From a virus, in the IMG/VR virus record IMGVR_UViG_3300036820_000065, positions 1-25,892 of that record: DNA of 25,892 bases; one strand, 5' to 3'. Shown piece after piece: positions 23,406 to 25,892 of this stretch. The notes beneath the pieces are model-generated. The model had not been told where the DNA came from. It made no database searches and saw only the letters and a program-made list of their open reading frames with translations. Every line of letters starts with the position of its first letter. Positions within the stretch are counted from its first letter, which is position 1. A program made the position numbers and the translations under genes.

Positions 23406-24527
23406 ATGAGCGTTACACCGAATCAGATTGTGTTCTACGGCTCGGCCGACATGCCGGAGGCCGACGGCGTCACGGTCGGCGGCGCACTCGATACCACCAA
23501 GCGCGTCGCGTTCTATGATCTGCCGACCGCGGGCGCGCTCGACGTCGTGTCGTCGTCGGCGGCGGATACTGCGACCAAAATTCAGGTCACCGGCCGCGAT
23601 TCCACCGGTACCATCCAGACGCCGGCGGCGATCACGCTGACCGGCACCACGGTCATCGCCAATGCGTTTGGCGCGCAATCGTTCGAGCGGCTGCTCGCCG
23701 GCGTCATCACCGGCGGCGCGATCGCGGGGCTGTCCAATCCCGGCGGCACCGCGGCGGTCGGCGACGTCGCCGTCCTGGCGCATACCCGCGAGATTTCCGG
23801 CCATACCGCGCAGGCCGGCTCGGCCAGCACCTCGGGCACCACGCCGCCGCTGTTCCATCTGCAGTCCGGCGACGGCGCCACCATCGGCGCGCTCAATTAT
23901 GCCGGCCTCGGTTTGGTCATCCGCATCACCGGCGGCACCGGCGTGGGCCAGCTCCGCATGATCGCGGCGCAATATGCTTCGGGCGCTTACGGCGCCGATT
24001 ATGTCGCGGTCAATCGCGATTGGACCACCGTTCCCGACGCGACGTCGACTTACGATATCGCGTTCGGCATGCTGTTTGACGTCTCGCCGAATCCGGTGAC
24101 CGCGATCACCCGGCTGTTTGCCACCGCGCAGGCCGACGTGCCCGGCGGCTCGACACGCACGTTCTATGAGAAACTCTTTGCGCTCAATACCAACACCGTG
24201 ACGGCGCTCACCGCCGCGGCGATCGAGGTGTTGAGCGAAACGCCGGCGCTGCCCGGCTCGGCGCTGCTCGACCTCGCTTTGTGCAAGGCGCTCAATGACA
24301 CCGAGACGTCGGCCAACCGGCAGACGCTGCCGACCAACGGCGATTCCTCGGCGCTCACTTTCGTCACGCAACCGTCGCCGGTGTCCGTCATCGCCTCGCC
24401 CGGCTCGCTGCCGAATGGCAACGCCGCTGCCGATGCGCAGGGCATCTGGCTGCGGCTGACGCTGCCGGCCGGCACCACGACCTACAAGGGCGCGGCCGAT
24501 CTGCGCACCACCGGCACCACGACCTAA
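23406..24527 (+). CDS. Phage structural protein of the fibre region
   Basis: This 373-aa protein is beta-rich throughout. It begins SVTPNQIVFYGSADMPEADG followed by VTVGGALDTTKRVAF, a start I associate with virion proteins of Mu-like tails. The central part (LVIRITGGTGVGQLRMIAAQY) and the end (PAGTTTYKGAADLRTTGTTT) carry repetitive Thr/Gly-rich strands like those of appendage proteins. No enzymatic motif is visible. The gene lies between two fibre-type genes with a GAGGG ribosome binding site, so an appendage or fibre-support role is inferred. A long open frame on the opposite strand is a GC-rich shadow. Confidence 0.68.
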   Translation: MSVTPNQIVFYGSADMPEADGVTVGGALDTTKRVAFYDLPTAGALDVVSSSAADTATKIQVTGRDSTGTIQTPAAITLTGTTVIANAFGAQSFERLLAGVITGGAIAGLSNPGGTAAVGDVAVLAHTREISGHTAQAGSASTSGTTPPLFHLQSGDGATIGALNYAGLGLVIRITGGTGVGQLRMIAAQYASGAYGADYVAVNRDWTTVPDATSTYDIAFGMLFDVSPNPVTAITRLFATAQADVPGGSTRTFYEKLFALNTNTVTALTAAAIEVLSETPALPGSALLDLALCKALNDTETSANRQTLPTNGDSSALTFVTQPSPVSVIASPGSLPNGNAAADAQGIWLRLTLPAGTTTYKGAADLRTTGTTT

Positions 24528-24533
24528 CAAAAA

Positions 24534-24758
24534 ATGCCCGCGGCCGTCATTGCCGGCGGCAAGATCGTCGCCGTGCTCATGGCCGATGCGACGACCGATG
24601 CCGTGCCAAAAGGTTACCCCGCCGACGCCGTGCTGATCGCGGCGCCGGCGGGGTGCAATGAGACTTGGACTTACGATCCATCGGCAGGTTTCAAGTCGCC
24701 GGCGCCAGCTCCGGCGTCGCCGGCTCCGGCGCGAGCCTCGAACAAGATCGAATTCTAG
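24534..24758 (+). CDS. Small hypothetical protein of the fibre cassette
   Basis: This 74-aa protein has an N-terminal strand pair (AAVIAGGKIVAVLMADATT), a GYPADAVLIAAP segment, then WTYDPSAGF and a Pro/Ala/Ser-rich tail (SPAPAPASPAPA) ending KIEF. The strand-turn-WTYD pattern is common in small proteins encoded next to phage tail-fibre genes, but no function is known to me. There is no clear ribosome binding site before ATG 24534 (an A-run precedes it), and it lies only 6 bases after the upstream stop, so translation may depend on termination there. The cupin gene follows directly. Confidence 0.6.
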   Translation: MPAAVIAGGKIVAVLMADATTDAVPKGYPADAVLIAAPAGCNETWTYDPSAGFKSPAPAPASPAPARASNKIEF

Positions 24759-25052
24759 ATGGCCCATCCGCGCTTACTGTCGTTTGTCATGACGCTGCCG
24801 TCGGGCGAGCGGCAGCTCGTGCAGGCTTATTTGTTTGACGCCGCGGGCGACGAAATTCCGCTGCATGTGCATGCCGATTTTTGGCACTCGTCGCTCTGCG
24901 TCGCCGGCGCCTGCGAGGTGTACGATTCTTCCGGCACGCGCGCGCGCGTGGCGGCCGGGGCGTTTGTCGAATTTGCGCGCGGCCGCGAGCACGCCGTGCG
25001 CGCGCTGGAGCCTGGCACGATCGCCATCCATGTTTGCGAGCCGGACCACTGA
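24759..25052 (+). CDS. Small cupin-fold protein in the fibre cassette
   Basis: This 97-aa single-domain cupin has motif 1 at G30-x5-H36-x-H38-x4-H43-x6-G50. It has the exact cupin spacing but with His in place of the usual metal-binding Glu. Motif 2 is G67-x5-A73-x-G75-x2-H78, with Ala replacing the usual Pro. H36, H38, H43 and H78 could therefore bind a metal. The strand pattern LHVHADFWHSSLCVAG and VEFARGREHAVRAL fits a beta barrel. The ATG directly follows the upstream TAG. The substrate is unknown: sugar or host-surface modification, or a non-enzymatic structural role, are options. Confidence 0.75.
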   Translation: MAHPRLLSFVMTLPSGERQLVQAYLFDAAGDEIPLHVHADFWHSSLCVAGACEVYDSSGTRARVAAGAFVEFARGREHAVRALEPGTIAIHVCEPDH

Positions 25053-25055
25053 CGC

Positions 25056-25892
25056 GTGACCACAAAAACCGTTCAAATCACCTCCGGCACGAGCTGGACG
25101 CCGCCGTCCGATGCCTTTGGTGCCGTGGCGCAAATCATTTGTTGGGGCGCTGGCGCTAACGGCATCATCGGCAGTCCGGCGCCATGCGGCGGCGGCACGG
25201 GCCCCGGCGGCACGGGGGGCAACTCCGGTTGCGTCGCGTCGATTACCGGCTACACGCTGCCATCATCGGGCACGGTGCCGATTCAGATTCCGGCCGGCAA
25301 CTCGTCGTCGCAATGCTGGTTTAATTCCTCGGCGACGGTCGCGGCGAATTCGCAATCGACGTCGACCTCCGGCATGGTCGGCGCCACCAAGGTCGCCGGC
25401 ACTCCAGGCGCGGCGCCCATCGGCGGCCTTGGCGGCCCCGGCGGCGGCGCGCCGGGACTATCGACGGCCGGCTCCGGTTCGACACCCGGCACGCCGAATT
25501 ATACGCTGACCGCGGGCGGCACCGCGGGACCTGGCGCTGGTGGTTCCGTCTCCGGCGCCGCCGGCTCGCCTTTCGGCGGCGGCGGCGGCGGCGGTAATGG
25601 CGGCAGCACTTGCGGTTGCGGTAGCGGCGTGCCTTCCTCCGGCGCCGCCGGCGCGGCCGGCGGCATCGTTATCATTTACACGCCGTTGACAACTGTCACG
25701 GTCGACGGCCGCGGGGCCGCGGAGGCGCTCGCCAACCTGCGCCGCGACCAGGACGGCGCCGATGAGCTGCTCGCCAACCTGCGCCGCGACCAGGACGGCG
25801 CCGATGAGCTGCTCGCCGGCCTGGCACGCGCCAGCGCAGCCAGCGTCGCCATTGCCGGCAGTGTTCGCGGCGATGGCGCTCTCGGTGTCGCG
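25056..25892 (+). CDS. Gly-rich tail fibre protein (partial, runs off right edge)
   Basis: From GTG 25056 the frame is open for 279 codons to the window end, with no stop. The start (KTVQITSGTSWTPPSDAFGA, then IICWGAGANG) is the common fold-start of Gly-rich fibre domains. It continues as a long Gly-rich section (about residues 45-200) that ends with GAAGGIVIIYTPL, a typical terminus of such domains. These can form bundles of polyglycine helices displaying variable loops. A 14-residue repeat follows (42-bp units at 25727-25817) with LRRDQDGADE, probably a coiled-coil stalk, then AAS/GSV-type sequence. It is inferred to be a receptor-binding or distal fibre. No good ribosome binding site is seen before the GTG. 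Confidence 0.75.
   Translation, partial: MTTKTVQITSGTSWTPPSDAFGAVAQIICWGAGANGIIGSPAPCGGGTGPGGTGGNSGCVASITGYTLPSSGTVPIQIPAGNSSSQCWFNSSATVAANSQSTSTSGMVGATKVAGTPGAAPIGGLGGPGGGAPGLSTAGSGSTPGTPNYTLTAGGTAGPGAGGSVSGAAGSPFGGGGGGGNGGSTCGCGSGVPSSGAAGAAGGIVIIYTPLTTVTVDGRGAAEALANLRRDQDGADELLANLRRDQDGADELLAGLARASAASVAIAGSVRGDGALGVA
25727..25817 (+). repeat. 42-bp tandem repeat inside the Gly-rich fibre gene
   Basis: CTCGCC-starting units begin at 25728, 25770 and 25812. The first two are essentially identical over 42 bp and the third is only a partial start. Each unit encodes 14 residues (two heptads) containing NLRRDQDGADE. The copies keep the reading frame. Confidence 0.9.

Noticed and set aside
23376-24767. 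463-codon minus-strand open frame opposite the fibre-region structural gene
   Set aside because: The translation is dominated by Arg, Gly and Asp with no domain pattern. It spans gene borders of the plus-strand operon, as expected of GC-rich shadow frames.

Overview
The window is one continuous, plus-strand virion-morphogenesis module of a tailed phage or prophage with a contractile tail (myovirus type). Base composition is very GC-rich with GC-rich third codon positions. Together with the flavour of the accessory proteins, this suggests a high-GC alphaproteobacterial host, most likely Hyphomicrobiales such as Bradyrhizobium or Rhodopseudomonas relatives. The host call is inference. No integrase, repressor, lysis gene, tRNA or bacterial flank is visible, so free phage and prophage cannot be told apart.

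Layout. Positions 1-163 are non-coding or the tail of an upstream gene and may hold the packaging (cos) site. Positions 164-8755 are a lambda-type head module: small terminase with a winged-helix N-terminus, gpA-type large terminase, gpW connector, a small Pro/Ala-rich protein, gpB-type portal, S49 (gpC-like) prohead protease, a separate Ala-rich scaffold-like protein, gpD-like decoration protein, gpE-like major capsid protein and a probable FII-like head-tail joining protein. Positions 8755-21878 are a Mu-type contractile tail in Mu gene order: probable tail terminator, gp38-like (DUF2635), sheath gpL, tube gpM, gp41 chaperone with a -1 frameshift extension, tape measure, a free-standing lytic transglycosylase, gpN, gpP hub, gp45 spike, a DUF4376-like protein, gp46, gp47 (Baseplate J), a 68-aa unknown and gp48 (YmfQ). 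Positions 21969-25892 are a fibre/appendage cassette: a collar/fibre-like protein with a poly-Gly hinge, a second structural protein, a 74-aa small protein, a small cupin, and a Gly-rich fibre that runs off the right edge.

How the genes work together. The terminase cuts and pumps DNA through the gpB portal into a gpE shell built on the scaffold, matured by the S49 protease and stabilised by gpD. The connector proteins then join the head to a tail whose tube and sheath are measured by the tape-measure protein, with gp41/gp41' acting as assembly chaperones. The baseplate (gpN, gpP, gp45-gp48) carries the spike and the fibres. Most genes overlap by 1-4 nt or are a few bases apart, as in one late operon. 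The larger gaps sit next to genes for abundant proteins (capsid, sheath, tube) or before gp46, and they contain strong hairpins without U-tracts.

Most notable points: the lambda-head/Mu-tail mosaic; a near-textbook -1 frameshift site (T TTT TTC plus a 10-bp stem) at 12358-12391; a 7-bp tandem repeat whose last unit is the capsid ribosome binding site; and a cupin with an all-histidine variant of the metal-binding motif in the fibre cassette.
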